DNA of 64,000 nucleotides, taken from Atrichornis clamosus (lineage: Eukaryota > Chordata > Aves > Passeriformes > Menuridae). A program made the translations under genes and the position numbers. The notes beneath the pieces are model-generated. The model was not told the origin of the DNA. It was given only the letters and a program-made list of their open reading frames with translations, and searched no databases. This document shows positions 13,001 to 28,000 of this stretch, one piece after another; position 1 is the stretch's first letter, and every line of letters begins with the position of its first letter. The stretch is from NCBI GenBank assembly GCA_013400975.1, contig WBMZ01005367.1:62001-126000 (forward strand), given 5' to 3'.

Positions 13001-16000
13001 TGATCAAAAAAAAAGGTACTAAAAGGTTATGTAAATTTAAATGCATCTGCACTTTAAGCATATTAAAAACTAGGATGAAGTCAGAAGTATTGCCTAGTAT
13101 CTGCAGCAGTTACTCATTCTGTAAAACATATGTCAGCATGTCGTATCTTCACTGGGCAAACAATACAATTAGCAGCTATTTTACTAAAAGCCAAACATGT
13201 CAACTGCAGAGAAGAGGCCAAAACAAAGAAAATAATCTTTATGTCCTTTGGTGTTGTAAGCTATTAATCACTTATTTATCTTAAGAAAAAAAATCAACTA
13301 CAGTAAAGTTTACATTAAATTAAGAAAATAACTATTTATACCTGAAGATTTTCCAGCATCATTTTATCCAAGGCCTGAATGAAGTCCTCATCCTCTGCAC
13401 AAGGTACATGCTTCAGTCCTCCTCCTTTAATCATTACTTCCTATTGCAATGGGAAAAAAACATCCATTACATTAGTTTCAGAAATACGAATATTCAGTCT
13501 AGAAAAAAGTGGAAAATAGCCTTATTGCTTCTATATCATCATAAATCATACCATTTAAAAAAACAAATTGTTCAAGAAAGAAGTTTTCAGCCATGGTTAT
13601 TTTCCTGAAAGGCCTATTTCCTGATTTATTGGTCACTCATAATATTCTGACATACTTGTGTGTATGTGTGCACATGCATGGACACATTCAAGACCTGACA
13701 ACAATACAAAGAAAAGTCTCTATCCTTAACACATCTACTTGAACTCTATTTCCCATTACATTCATAAAGTTAGATGGTATTTTCAAGACAAAGACTACCC
13801 TTCAAGTATTTGGAAAGCAAAATATGACAACAAAAATGCCTGAAGTCAGTACTCCAACATATTGTTCTATAATGTTCATTATTTCCTTACTATGTAATGC
13901 AATTCAGGCTCAACCAGATGCGTTCTTTAGCTGCAAATATTATAATCTGCCAATTCCCAATGTATGTTTTAGGAGTTTTGCACTTCTTGGCTTGTCTCCT
14001 TTTATGTTTTGAGATCCAGTGGAGTGCAGTTAGTTTATCTTGTTCTATCCTATCAGTTTGCTACCATTGCTGGCATTGCAAAACCATCCTTTACACAATA
14101 TTTTCCAGTCTAGCTACCTGTGAAGGGTCATGGTCCTGTGAAAACATGTTGTGGTAAAGTTGACAGCATAGATATCTTCAGAAGGTAATAACCAAAGTTT
14201 GCAAACATGAAAATAAGCTCTAAAATGTATTTGAAAGAATAACAGGAAGTGCCCTTGCTGTAGATATGTTATGAGAAGCATTGGTAAAAAACATTCAGTA
14301 AAGAAAACCAAAGATGCAAATTCAATTCACTTATCTACAGCTGGAATACATACTGTATTCTCCTCATCCGTTTCATTTTCCTTATTGGAGTCTGTAAGAT
14401 AATCTGTGTTTTCTTCTTCCTCTTCTTCACCCTCTTCTTCCTCGTTGTCAGATCCCTCCTGAAATATTCAATTTATACCTGCTGACTATTTTAAAACACA
14501 AAGGACCACTCATTCCTCAAACATTTTCCACACCTTTCCTAAACTCCTCCCATCCAAACTTGTTTAATTCAGTTCAGTCTTGGTAAATTTGTTTGGTATG
14601 GTTTTTATGTAGTTATTTCAGTCTGAACTCTCCCAGCTTTATCTGCTAATTTCACAAATGCACAGCAGAAAACTGGGAGTAGTGGCTGATACACCAGATG
14701 GTGGTGCTGACACTCAGAGGGAGCTCCACAAGCTGGAGGAATGGACTGGCAAGAACTCATGAAGTTCAAAGAAGGCAAATGGTAACATCCCCAGAGCTGC
14801 CTTCCCCACCCCACAACCGTTCATATTCTAATGGGACCAATTTGTGGGTGAAGGCACAAACCCAGCCAAACTTCAGGACCTTTAATGTGAGACACATATA
14901 TTGAAAGAAAGCTCATTAGTAAATCAACCAACCCAAGCATATGGAGAAAAACTGTTTCCTACTTCCTTGATGAACTCATTTTCTTGTAACGCTACCATTA
15001 TCAGGTCAACTTTGCTGTGTCATAGTGACAATTTAGAATTTCTATGTACTTGTGGGTTTTTTTATTGGCTCCACCATTTTTGATTCAAAATATTATTAGC
15101 ACAGTAAACAAGGAAGGGTTTTATGCTCCATAAATCTTTTATTTATTCATATTGCACAGGCATACCCTGAGCACCTCTTATTTTTCCTAATGACTGCTTT
15201 GACATTTAGTCAATACTTCACAAACAGATAAAGAAAGTCATCTGAAAGTGGTTTTCTTCATGCCAAGAACTGAAGGTATCTTTTTGTTGAGAAACAGCAC
15301 GTACCCTGAGCAAAGTTGTCAGGTTCAACTTTCTATCAGAATTTCTCTGGAATAAGCCTCGGACATTCAGTTTTCCACATCCACAAAACTGGGATGAGAA
15401 TATTCTCAAGAGAACCGAGTGGGTTGTGCACACCCACATTTCACCCACTAACTCTGTGACTTAGAAGGGTTTCAGAAAGTAATGAGCAATCAAAATCAAA
15501 ATCACTTTTTTTTTTTTACACAAGGCAAGGTAAATTATTAAGTTCACCTCTTCTTCTGGCTCATTTACTTCACTTTCATTTCCAGATTGTTCCTCTGTCT
15601 CTGCTCCACCTTCCTCCTCCTCTTCATCTTCTTCCAGATTCTCTCCTTCCGTAATGGAATCTTTGGAATCTTTGTCATTCACAATTCCTGAAATTTGGAA
15701 AAAGAGAAAGATTTAGAACACTAGAACATACACAGCCACTGAAGTTATATGTGGAAGATCACAAGTCCATTGTTACTGAACATGGAAACCTCCCATGGGT
15801 TGTAGTATTTCACTTGTGAATGAAACATTTCCTATACAGTTAACTTACCCATAAAGGGTGATAATGTCCTCTAGAAAAGGAGGAAAACATGACAGAGAAT
15901 GTTTAATATCTCACAGAGAACAACACTGAAGAAGCTGCTCTGTGCAAACTGCTTCAAAATATCCTTAACCTAGATGTGGACCTTACTGAAACATGCACCA

Positions 16001-19000
16001 AAATCAAAGTACCAAACTACAGCTACTTTACAAAACCAGCAGAACCCAGAGACATCAAGCCCCTGCAGTCCTTGCTGCAGTACTTCCTGTTGATTAACAG
16101 TTTTGAAACAGTAATTTTCTCAACCTGTAAAAAACCTTTATGACCTCTTCTAATGCTCTGAGGCTGCTCTTGAACCTATGAGGATGTAGGTGCCTATATG
16201 AAGTCTCTGGGAAGGCAAAGTCTCTTCCAGAAGCATTATCTGGTGTGCTCATCCTCCTTGCAGACACAACTGACAATTCTTACACTGTGTTTTTAGTTTA
16301 TCTTGATGTTTTCATTGCTGACCTGCTTGCCTTCTGTCCTTCAAAACGTTTTATTTTACTGTGTGTAAAATACCAAACAAAAATATCTGCTTTCTTTCAG
16401 TAAGGCATCCTGCAATGTAATTCCATTATCTATACAATTTCCACAGAAGTGAAAAACAAGTTTTAGCTTTTTTCAGTGTTTCAGTGCCCAATTTAGTCTT
16501 AGATATAAATTTCAATCAGAATGTTTTTAAGAACGGAGCATGTTTCTGATTCAGGAGAAAAATGAAGATCTGTTTTTAGAGAAGGACTATTGCAATATTT
16601 AAGTCATCCAATGCAAAAACCCCCAAACTTCCAGCATACAATATTGTTCTCATACAGTCTCCTTTTTCTTCCATTAATTTACAAAGCAACTTAATTCTTC
16701 AGAGGATCATGACTGCTGATGCCAGCCTTCCAACCCAGTAATTTTTCAAGGAATTTACTAAGGAGTCAACACATTTAATACGCAGACTGTCTTTCCTATT
16801 GTGATATTATACCAACCACATTTGGGGTCAGCCATTAGTGTAAAGTTTTGTGAAGCTCTTATTATTTGTAGGAAGGGAGTGCTGAATACCTTTCAAAAGA
16901 ATATTACAGTTTATGCTACTAATTGTGTATTTCTTCTTGATTATCACTTTGAGAGCATAAAAGCTAGGAATTCAGATCATACCACAAGAGAATTCTAATC
17001 TGCTTCTCAGTTACTACATAGGGGATTTCAAAGCATGTCAATTAAATAAACAGCATATAAAAAAAACCAGTTCCTCCTAAAACAGAAGTTGCAACATTTT
17101 ACATGGCTATTAGACATACTCCTCACATTGAATTAAAGGATTAGTCCTAAAAATTGAATTTGTCCAAGTAGATGAAATGCTGTTAAGGCACTAATTAACA
17201 CTTTAAAAGTGTAAAATTTACGTATAAAAATCTTTTCATGAACAAGCTTGTTTCCAAATAAAAATGGAAGATTAGAAAACAACTCAATTTAACAAGTAAT
17301 GAGCACATTAGTATCCAATATTTTCTAAGAACGGATATGTACAAAAGGTTTAAAGGTTAATGTGATGGTAACAGTTTTAGACACTCACTAATCAGTATTT
17401 TGTCAACGGAGCTGTGCTGCCAGCCCAACTTTTTTCTCCTGGAATCAGTGTGCTTTCTAGACTTCTCTGATTAAATGAATTATTTTCTTCCTCATTATTT
17501 GCACGTGTGACTCCATAAATTAATACACACCCACACACACACACACACACTGTCCCTCTCCAAATACTATTATATTATGAGTATTCATACTGACTTCTTG
17601 TTACAACAGCTATTACTTTAGAGTTATGGAGATTCTGTATGATCTCTATGGATATTAGAAAAATGCAAAGAAGTTACAAAATTATTTCTATAAAATGATC
17701 ATATCATAACAATAGTTACCTATTATGAAGAGACAATCTGGAGAACTAGAGGAATTATCAAAAATACCTAACTTCCCTTGCACATTTTCTTACCCAATTT
17801 TATTAAGAATTCTCGTTCCAAGTCTTGAACCTGTCTGACAGCTTCTTCCAGAGAATTGCAGAGCTTTATCTTTGGTCTCAGCAGTTCCAGTGTATCACTG
17901 ATCATATAGTCTATGTCTATAGGAAAAGGGTGGTCTTTTGTCCAAACATCCAGACTTTTTTTCCACCACACATACCGCTAGAATACAAAACATTCAAATA
18001 AATTACATGCACACTGAAGTTTATAAACCACCTAACCTATGACGTCTACAATGCCTAGCCATGTTTGTGCAGTAAAAAATGCAAAAGATTTAACATCACT
18101 ACTCTTCTATTTCATACAACTACTAGGTATTTTGATATCACTCAAAATTGTTTGATATTAACATCAGATATCACAAACATTAAGAATATTCTCCTTCTAT
18201 CACAACTACTGTTAGAAGTAGTCACTCAACTGACTTACCCAGTTTGCCTTATAATAAATTTGCAGACCTCTTACAGTGACATTGTAAAAACTAAATGCTG
18301 ATTTTAAGTAACCTAACAGTAGAACCTGAGAACAAAGATGCTGCAAAAACTGCACCTGAAAACAAAGTATGGGTAACAGAATTACACTTAAAAGCTGACA
18401 TGTTCAAAGGGAAGGCTTGCTGAAATTCTTAGGTGTAACAGAAATAAAACAACATTTTCCCCAAAACGTTTATTTTTGCATTTAAAAATCAGACCATATC
18501 ATAGTGCCAGCAACCTGGTCTAGTGGGAAGTGTCCCTGGCCATGGCAGGAGGCTTGGAACAAGATGATCCTTGAAGTCCCTTTCCAATCCAAATCATTCT
18601 ATGATTCTACACTTCAAAACATCATTTCACACCTTGCATACTGATGAGGAATTTGCATCCTGAAGGTCTGAAGTTGTTATCACCTTAATTTTTATTTTTT
18701 AATACCCTTGTTTTAGTATAAATCAAAGAGAAAAGCAGAAAGAAAAAGAAATTAAATCCAACAAGTTTTAGCATGAATTCCATGGTCTGCAATTCCCCAT
18801 CTTCTGAGGAACCCATTCCAGTGTTGAAACACTCTCATTATGAAATCTTTTCCCCACTTCATCTATTGAGTCAGAACTTTCTTTGCTGCAACTTGTGCCC
18901 ATTACCTCTCATCCTTTCACCATGCATGACTGAGAATCTGTTTCTGACTCTTTCTCTACAAAAACCATTAGCTGAGGACAGCAGCCTAAATAATCTCCTC

Positions 19001-22000
19001 TTCTACAAGCTGAGCAACCACACAGTGTGAGCTCTGAGAGCCCTACTGATAATTTTGGTATAATTCAACACACATGACTTGAAAATAAAACTACTACCAG
19101 ACAGACAAGATTCTAGAAACTGTAGTGCTAGAGAACAGTGAGAGAAATATGTACCAGGCTGACTTACACTAGCTTGCTAAAGAACTCTACAGAACTATAT
19201 ACAATTTAGAATACCTGAAAATATACAAGGAAGCAATCAAGCTTCCGCTTGCTGGATCCTCTGTCAAAATACTGCCCACAGGTGTCAAGGATCGTACAGA
19301 CGAGTCTGATTCTGAAAAGATGTTCTGGAGGGTCCAGTGGACTAGGACTACCATCAGGGTTCACACCAAACGAGGTGAAAGAATACAGAGTTCTAAATAT
19401 TACTGCTGACTCCACCATTCGATAATTGTAAAGCTCCCCCAGAAACTTGGCACTGCTGATCCGCCGTTGGTTAAACTTTGGTTGATTAACCTTTATCAAA
19501 AAAGAACAAGAAAATTCACTGTATCAAGCAAACACAACAGAACATAAAAAAAACCAAACTCAACCCCTTTTACAAAGAAAAAAGGTATAAAAATATTTGA
19601 TAGAATTTCTTATAATAAAAAATGGCTATTTATGACTACATACATTACACAAAAGTAAAAGTTAAAAAGTAGTTCTGAGAGCTCATCTACTAGTATTTAT
19701 TATTAAGTTCAAATACATTTAGCATATACTCCATCTTAAATCCATGATGATTTTTTATTACCCAGAGAATTCTTGTAATTATAACATCTATTAAAACATG
19801 GACTAGACTCCAAAGTTACTTCAAGTGTCGTGTAAATTTGTCTACACTGTGAAAAGTTTAAATCCTATGCCCTTACTATGATAAGTGGGGCAAAACAACT
19901 GTCGTAAGTAATCTTCTTAGTTTGGTTTTGTCGGGTTTTTTTTTTGAAGGGGCACTCTATTATTTTAAATAAACCTGTACAAAGCAAATAACTGAGGTAG
20001 AAAAGTTAGCAGACAAAAAGAAAGAGAATCCAAGGATTCCTTCCTTTAAGCAAGATTATTTTAGTTTTCCTTTCAACATAAGTAGATGAGCATAGCTTAG
20101 CAAGAATACTGGTGGTTTACCTCCATTCCTAGTCGAATATCCTCCAGCACTCCATCCACAACATGAATTCCAACATCTTCCTGGTAAAGGACCAACCCTG
20201 CTAAGAGGTTGGCTACACAGTGAATACTATTATATTTCACATTCCAGATGTTGATCATACAGCATATAACATAGTCTTTTACTTCTGCATCCTGCCAAGG
20301 CAGCTTGCGCATCTGTCTCAGGACCTAAACCAAATTTTAAGACAAGCTTCACATTTTAGCAGGTAAAATATCAAGATGCTCCCTTGTCATCCCCTGTCTT
20401 TCCTCGTTGGGATGAAATCCCTGTAAGCACCTGCAAACAGGGTTGTTCTTTCCAAGCATCCTCCAGATGTGCAGTAGCTATGGAAGACTTTATGGATATA
20501 ACCCAACTGTTGCCCTTGAGCTAATAATCAAGGTGTCCAAGGCTGTTCCATAATTTCTCTGCTCCTACAGTCTGCATTTAACTACAGTCTTTTGTCTCTG
20601 ACTCTCCCAACACAACCATGATTCTCATCTCATTCTCCCTTTGTTCAGCACTTAATGCTGCAGAGAACACAGGTCCACAGCTGGAGCTTCCATGTGTTCC
20701 AATATAGGAAATGAAACTATCTTAACCAGGGATACAAAAATGATCCCTCTTCCTTCCCTGAAAAAACGATAACCCTCCCCAAACCTTTTCAAAGTTACTA
20801 CTATGCCACTTCCAGTAAAAACTGTATTAAAGATTTTGAAAGGATTTACCTTCTCTGTGGTGACCTTGGAGAGATCCTTGTAAAGAAGCTTACGGATATA
20901 TTCCTGCAAAGGAGGACGTTTTTTCTTCACAGTTTTTTCAGCTGGAGGGGGATTACAGTAGTAATAGGCATTTTCTACCATTGTAACATAGCGTGCATCA
21001 AGATGCATTGCTTGTTTTTTCCTCATCATTTGTTCCTGGAAACAAATGCAAATGGCCAGTTAAAGATGCTGACATACTACATTTTCAAGCCAAAGGCTTT
21101 TAGAGTTACATTTGAGATACAGGAAACATGAAAGGTTGCAGAAAAGTAAGTTAAAAGCTTGGGTAGAGAGAAAAAAGGATAAAGTGTATCTATATGGTTC
21201 TGTATTGCTCTTTCTGTCATCATTTTTTTTATGATCCCCATTTTTATAATGGTTCACCTGTGGCAAAAAAAAGTTTCAGAAAAGAATGTAAACTTTAACT
21301 CAAAATCTAAACACTAATACTTAGATAAATGGTTGATAAGATTACTAGCAACTCTGTTCAAAACGTTATTTAACTGAAGTTGCTGAAATACTGATGTCTT
21401 GGCACAAACAGTCAACCATCCTAAGACTGGCGATCTACTTTTTATATCAGCATTGCAGCTCCAGATTTTTTAACAGTTTCACATAAATTTCCAAATGGAA
21501 ATGGACAATGGAATTTTCCTTATTCCATGCTGCTGTTTACCCAAGCAGAATTGACAAGACTCTGGAAGAAAAGCAGTATCTACCATAAAGCAGTATTTCA
21601 GGAAAAATCAGACAAGAGGTTACTACATCAACCCTAATTACTGTGCCTAATTGTCAGAGTTGTCCTAATTTTCCCCACAGAATACAATCTTTTCTCCTTA
21701 TGTAAGTTAAGGTTTATTTTGTGGATTTTAAAATGTTTTTAATCTAAAAATTCTGTACAAGGATTTAAACAGCAGTTCTAAGCTGCTGTTTTTTACAGTT
21801 AAAAATGAGAATGAGTTTAATTCCATTATTAAATACTTCTTTAGATGCAGCTGTGTATTTATATGTATATATATAGGTGTAATTCTATACATTGCATTAC
21901 TTTTTATGTACATCATGAGATCCCACATATTCTAAATCACTCTATGGTGTAGAGTGGTGGTTCACCAGGAAACTGCACTTGTTTAAACTTTATTATTTAC

Positions 22001-25000
22001 TAGAGGTTGGCTACACAGTAATGTACAACTTCAAACAGATTAACAAAATTAACACGTAAGTACAGTTTTATCCCCACCCACAAATGTTAGTATATACATT
22101 CATGCAGTCCAGTAAACTAATCAAGAATTTAAACCTTCTTTGATTATTGGTGAAGAAGCACTATTTTTCATGCTGGTGGCCTTTCCACTGAACCTGAATA
22201 ATTTAAAATTTCTTTTACAAGGCAGCGATTCAGTTCAACTGAAATGTCAATGTACTCATACAGCTCCTTAACCTCAATTTCAGCTGTTAATTCAATGAGG
22301 AAGAGTAGCTTTGTGTAACATAGTAACCCAACAAATAATGTAATTTTCCTCCTGGATTTTAGTCATCTATCTCCAGGAAGGTCTCCATCTGACATTAACC
22401 TTAAGGCATTTCATTTTTAACCTTTTCCATGACACAAATGGTCTTTCCTTTGATTCCCTGAGATTGTTCCTTTCCAAATGGGAAATTTCTGTCAAGTAGC
22501 AGCAGGTTTTCCTACAGGCACCTAACAGATGCACAGCACTTAACAACTGACTACACAAATAGTTTTATGTGGGGAAAAAGCACTTAAGAGAAGAAAATCA
22601 TCACAACTTATTGTGTCATATATACTAATGTTACCTTTGAAAAATTTTTCACCTTTTCCAGATGGATCAGGAGAAAATACAACTTTGCTGCCTTAAACAC
22701 ATTTATCATGCTTTACTATAAACTGAAAATGGAGTGGGGCAAAGTGAAGCATAACAGAGAAAATGGCAAAGGGGCTCGCAGATAACCTTTAAAAACCCCT
22801 ATCCCTACATAATTTCTGTATTTTCCTGTTATAAAAAGTTGAACATTATATGTAAATAATGTTACAATTAAAATGTTTCTATCCAGAAGGGACAATATGT
22901 ACCACCCCAAGTCTCAAAATCACTGTTATTTGCTGGGTTTTGAGCAATCCTATGTATTCTAACTGTACGTGGATTGTATTCATCTCTACTCTATGACAAA
23001 TCTTCACCATTTCAAGAAACTGTGTTTCAGTCCTTTTTCAGTTAAGGCATCAAGTCAGACAGGCAGGAAAGAGAAATCATAACACCATCCTGCTTGTAGG
23101 AACAAAAACCTTGACACAATTCAGAAGAAGAAAGCAAGACCTGCAGTCTAAAACACTTTAAGCTTAAAAACTACTTTGGGTCTTCATTTTACTAGGCTAA
23201 AATGAAGAACTACATAGGTAAAGAATTACATTTGAAGATCAGGCTTCTGACTTTCCTTCGATAAAGGGATCACAAACAACATTAACGTGTTCAAATTAAA
23301 ACAGTAAAACTGTTTGGGTTTTTTTTCTTGGTGATTAAGAAAATCTCTCTGCATGTAGCATATATTGCAGATTCATTTCAAAAGAAAAGGTGGTGACCCT
23401 TAGGGTTAAAAAAAGAAAGAGAAGTAACTAATCAAAACCTAAGCAACATGAAAAGTCCAATTTAGGAAAGCATTTCAGCATGACTGACAGTTAAACTATC
23501 AGATTATAGTAAGATACTGAAACGGTTCAGCTCCTCCCTCCCTTTACTACATACACTGCTCTGCCCTGCTACTTTTTCCAGCAGTTCAAAATGAAAATCT
23601 TTAATTTCCTGGAAGCACATTATTGTTATAGTGAATTAGCACAGACTACATGAACTACATTTACTTTGCCACAGCCTCTGACTGTACAAATAACATCTCC
23701 CACAATTTCAACCCCATCTCTAGAAAGAGTCCACCCAAGAAAGAACACACCGTGTAGATTAAGTTCTGTATATCTATAAACACAAGTGATCTTGCTCTAA
23801 AGCTTAAGACAATTGTCTAAGTTCAATGATTAAAAATTCATCAGGAGGCTTTTAATACTGAAATTTTAAATATTCTTTTAGCAAGACCACAACAGCATAA
23901 TATAGAATTTGACATTTTAACACGATTAAAACAGAAACATTAATCAAGATAAAGCTGATCTTCCTTTCAAAGCTCCAATTCAAAATAATTCATTTATTAA
24001 CAGACCAATCCTAAAGCCAAGCTAGTTTTACATTAGTATTTTAAATTACATAAAGGATACTGAATTTGGAGGAATTCCCAAGAAGACAATTACCAGAAAT
24101 AAACACTGCCCTGATAAAAGAATCACTAAATAATTTGCAAAACATGAAGTAGTGCTACAAAACCAGGATATGATCACTAAACATTTCTCTAGAATAAGTT
24201 ACTTAGTACCACTAAGTTCACGACCCTCTTACAGATCACTCTGGTTCTTGATAATTAATTTTCCCTTAATTACTTTTTAAACCCATTCTTAACTATGACT
24301 TTCTATGACACCAGGACAAAGTAGTATTGTCTTTAATAGGACACATGCAGCCTGTTTGCAATCTTATTACAAAATATATAGTCAGCAGTAAAGATTACAA
24401 CCAATAATTATTTGGAGGATCAACAGGCCTTAATTCCACCCGTAAGAGTCATTGAGAAGACTAGCTTCACATTTGCTTAGATTTTTACCACAAGATTGTA
24501 ATCAGCTTGCTTTGGGAAAAAGCCTTTCTACAGTTCACACTAACTTGTATCATAAGACTATGATCCAATTTGTGAAAGACTATTTAAGTAAAAATTAATC
24601 TCTGCAGTTTTAGGAGAATGTTAGAAGACACAGCTATTAAGATGGCTGCAGAATGTAAATCTATTCAGCCTATTTTCCATCTTCGAAAACTTCTTCAAAT
24701 TTAGAACCCCAGATCACCTCATGGGACACAGAAACCGCCTCTTTCACAATGGTCTTTGTCTCCAGTTGAAATCATGTCTGGTTCCATTTACTATCATTTT
24801 CCCGCTCAAACAGTATTGAATTACTAGCAGTTGAAAAGCAATGGCTTTTTGTTTCAGAAATTTATTTCTTTTCTTTACATTTTCTTTCAAGTCATGAGCA
24901 GATTTACAGGTCAGTTGGATTTCTCCAGAATGGTTTCAAAAATTGCTTTGAAGTAACTGCTTTAAGTGAGTGCATGACACCCTCTCCCACAAGACGACAA

Positions 25001-28000
25001 GTTTTCTCTTACCAAAAGAACGCTGGTTCTTAAGTGAGATTCTGGTGATCTAAAGAGGAATCTTCCACAGGTTTCCAGCAAGGTACATGCCATTTCAATA
25101 TGGTGGTGAGAGAAGTCTGACAGAAGCATCTGGTATGTATTTATATAAAAGAACAGCTCGTTAAACTTCCTTTTCAAGGGCAGGAAACATTAAGTTATAT
25201 CTACCAGACTGTACACTATGACAGTGTTCTACATTCTTTATGGAAAAAATGCAAATTGATTTCACTGATCAGATGTTAAGGTTGGTGAGGCTCAGGCTGC
25301 CCAGAGAAGCTGTGGTGTCCCATCCCTGAAGTGTCCAAGGCCAGGCTGGATGGAGCTTTGAACCTGGTCCAGTGGAAGGTGTCCCTGTCCACTGCAGGGG
25401 GTTGGAAAGAGATGATCTTTAAGGTCCTTTCCAGCCCAAACCATTTTATGAACATTCAAAAGATAATTTCATTTTAAAAGACCTACAAGAAGAGTCTATA
25501 GACCCAAATTTAGGCTCCAGAAACGTGAAGAACGAGATGATCCCAAAGACTAGCACAAAAAACCCACCAAAGCTACTAAATAATACTGCACAAGGACACA
25601 GTAACCCCAGAGCACACCCAACTGAATTAGGTTAAGCAGTAACTACAATTAACACAGCTTTGCATTTTACAGTATTTCATAGATGAGAAAAGAGAAATGG
25701 TGAGTGATTGCAATTTTTTTTAGGAATTCAGCTTTGATATCTAAAAAGTCAATGAATAGAAACTCTTCACACAAAAAGTTATCTTAAACTATGAGTCTCA
25801 AGCACCTTTTATTAAAGGCACTTTTACTTTTTAAAATCTATTTTTAATTTGGGACTTGACATCAAAGTTTGAATGTTTATCAGCATGCAAAGTGAGCTGA
25901 TGTGCTTAGAGATTAACGCTTTCCAAAGATGTTTTGTTCCTCAACACACAAAAGCACCTGCTAAAATGGCATAAAAGCCTCTCCTTGCATTACTGAAAAG
26001 CTTTTTGTCTCTAATCTCTCTCTCTTACCGTTATTTTCTCTGCAAAAATATTAACTGAAATCAACATAATGACAGTTTTGCAATATACAACAGATAAGTA
26101 GAAGTGTCTGCCATATTTACAAAGAAAATTATTAGCAGTTTATGTCCAAATGTGGAACTTATTTTAATATATTCATCCCACTAGAAAAGTTAAAACATTC
26201 TAACTTCTGTAACAGCTATAGAAGTTCCCTCATACACAACAGCAGCAGATACCAGGGTTTAAAACATCATATATGATGAATTCAGGTAACAACAGCAGTA
26301 GGTAAGTAAAGGGGAATAGGATGGGGACACATTACCAGCATATGTAGGAGTGCAGGACTATCACAACACCAACCTTTAAACAGTGGAGAGTATCATTTTT
26401 GGAGAACATCTTAAACTTGGTAAGCTCACCAATAAATCTCACAGTTTTATTCTTTGTTTCAATGTTGATCTGGTCCTTTTTTCTTACCTAAAAAAAGAAA
26501 AGAAGATTATTTTAGGTCTCAAAAAATGCCGATCTCTTCTAAATTACTTTGGCCTGAACATGCATGAAATAAGCTTAGAAATTTAGTAGTGTCTCTATAT
26601 GAACAGGGCCACTTGTACAGTCCTCAAGGGAAATAGTAAACACTGATGCTTTTTTCAAGATAGATTAGTAATGTGCAGACTTTTTCTTTTAAAATTACTG
26701 ACATTTAGCACAAATTTAGTAACAAAGCACAAATATATATCTTTGTCTAAACATAATCCACAAATACAAAATTTTATTTCCCCAACAGAAAGAGATTTTC
26801 TGAGAACAGTTAAATTCATATAGTTAAGATTCAAGTAAGTCTGAGCAATTTATACACATTTTTAATGTCAATGTTAGAAAAAAAATTGAGTTCTGTGCCA
26901 CAAAACTCTAAAAATGGTGAAGGAGTCACCACTGTGCACCATAACCAGTTTGATTACAACACTTAAAAAAAGATGAAAGAAACAACACTGAAAAATACAC
27001 TTGTGAGGAAAATTTTGATTTATGAAAATTGTAAACTCTAATTTGGATTGAATACTGCATTACAACAGTAATCACTACAATAGTAGCCTTGTTTTGGGGA
27101 ACATTGCTAGAATAGGGGTCAGGTCTCATTTTAAATGCAAGTTATTAATTTACAGAAAACTCTTTCACACAGATGGAGCACAGTTTCTAATTTTTGTAAC
27201 TTTTGTTGTAACTGTTGTACAGTTCATTTATCTATATATATGCAGGCATATATGGAAAGCTGCAAAAACTTCCTCTTTACAAATCTAGGATTCTAGAATT
27301 TCCAAGCTGACAGAAAAATATTAACTGAATTTTAGATGTAGCATCTACACAACATAAAATGTTGGTGTTTTTCCCCCCCCAAAGGATGACTTATGAGACT
27401 GGTTAATCTGAATGTAAAAAACTACATCATCAAAACATACATGGAATCTGAAATCCCCTTTCAGCATGGAACAGAGATCCTCTGCTACATCAGACATACA
27501 GGGATGCAATGTGGCAACCAGTCTTGCATAAAAAGGTAGCAAATCCAACCTGCAAACAAAGGAGAGGATAAAATAGAAAATTAATGTATAGACAAAAATG
27601 TATTTATTTGTACAAATATGGATACCATTTTATTTATGAAAAGAATGAATGTGCATATACTGATGGAACTACATATATGCAATTTTTGGGGCCCACTTCA
27701 GATTGAAGTATCATTAAAAACAGAATTTGACCTTCAAGAAATTACAAAACAGAAAGAAAATTCAGATCCATCTCAATATGCAAAGAAAACTGCTTAGAGA
27801 CAAATCCATGGGTTATTGCAAGGTATTAACACTTTTTCTGAGTAGCAGCAGACATAACCAGGAAGGTAAGAACATCTTTATTTTTAAGGTGACAAACTTC
27901 TAAATGAATGTAGTAATTATTCCTTAGTTATTATTATTCCTTAGTTATTAAGCAAAGCTCAGCAGATGTGACGTGACCCTTTTCCCCAAAACTCTGCTAG

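Noticed and set aside
14600..14860. Slightly GC-richer stretch with frames on both strands
   Set aside because: Could be an old repeat, but no family signature could be identified; not annotated as a feature.
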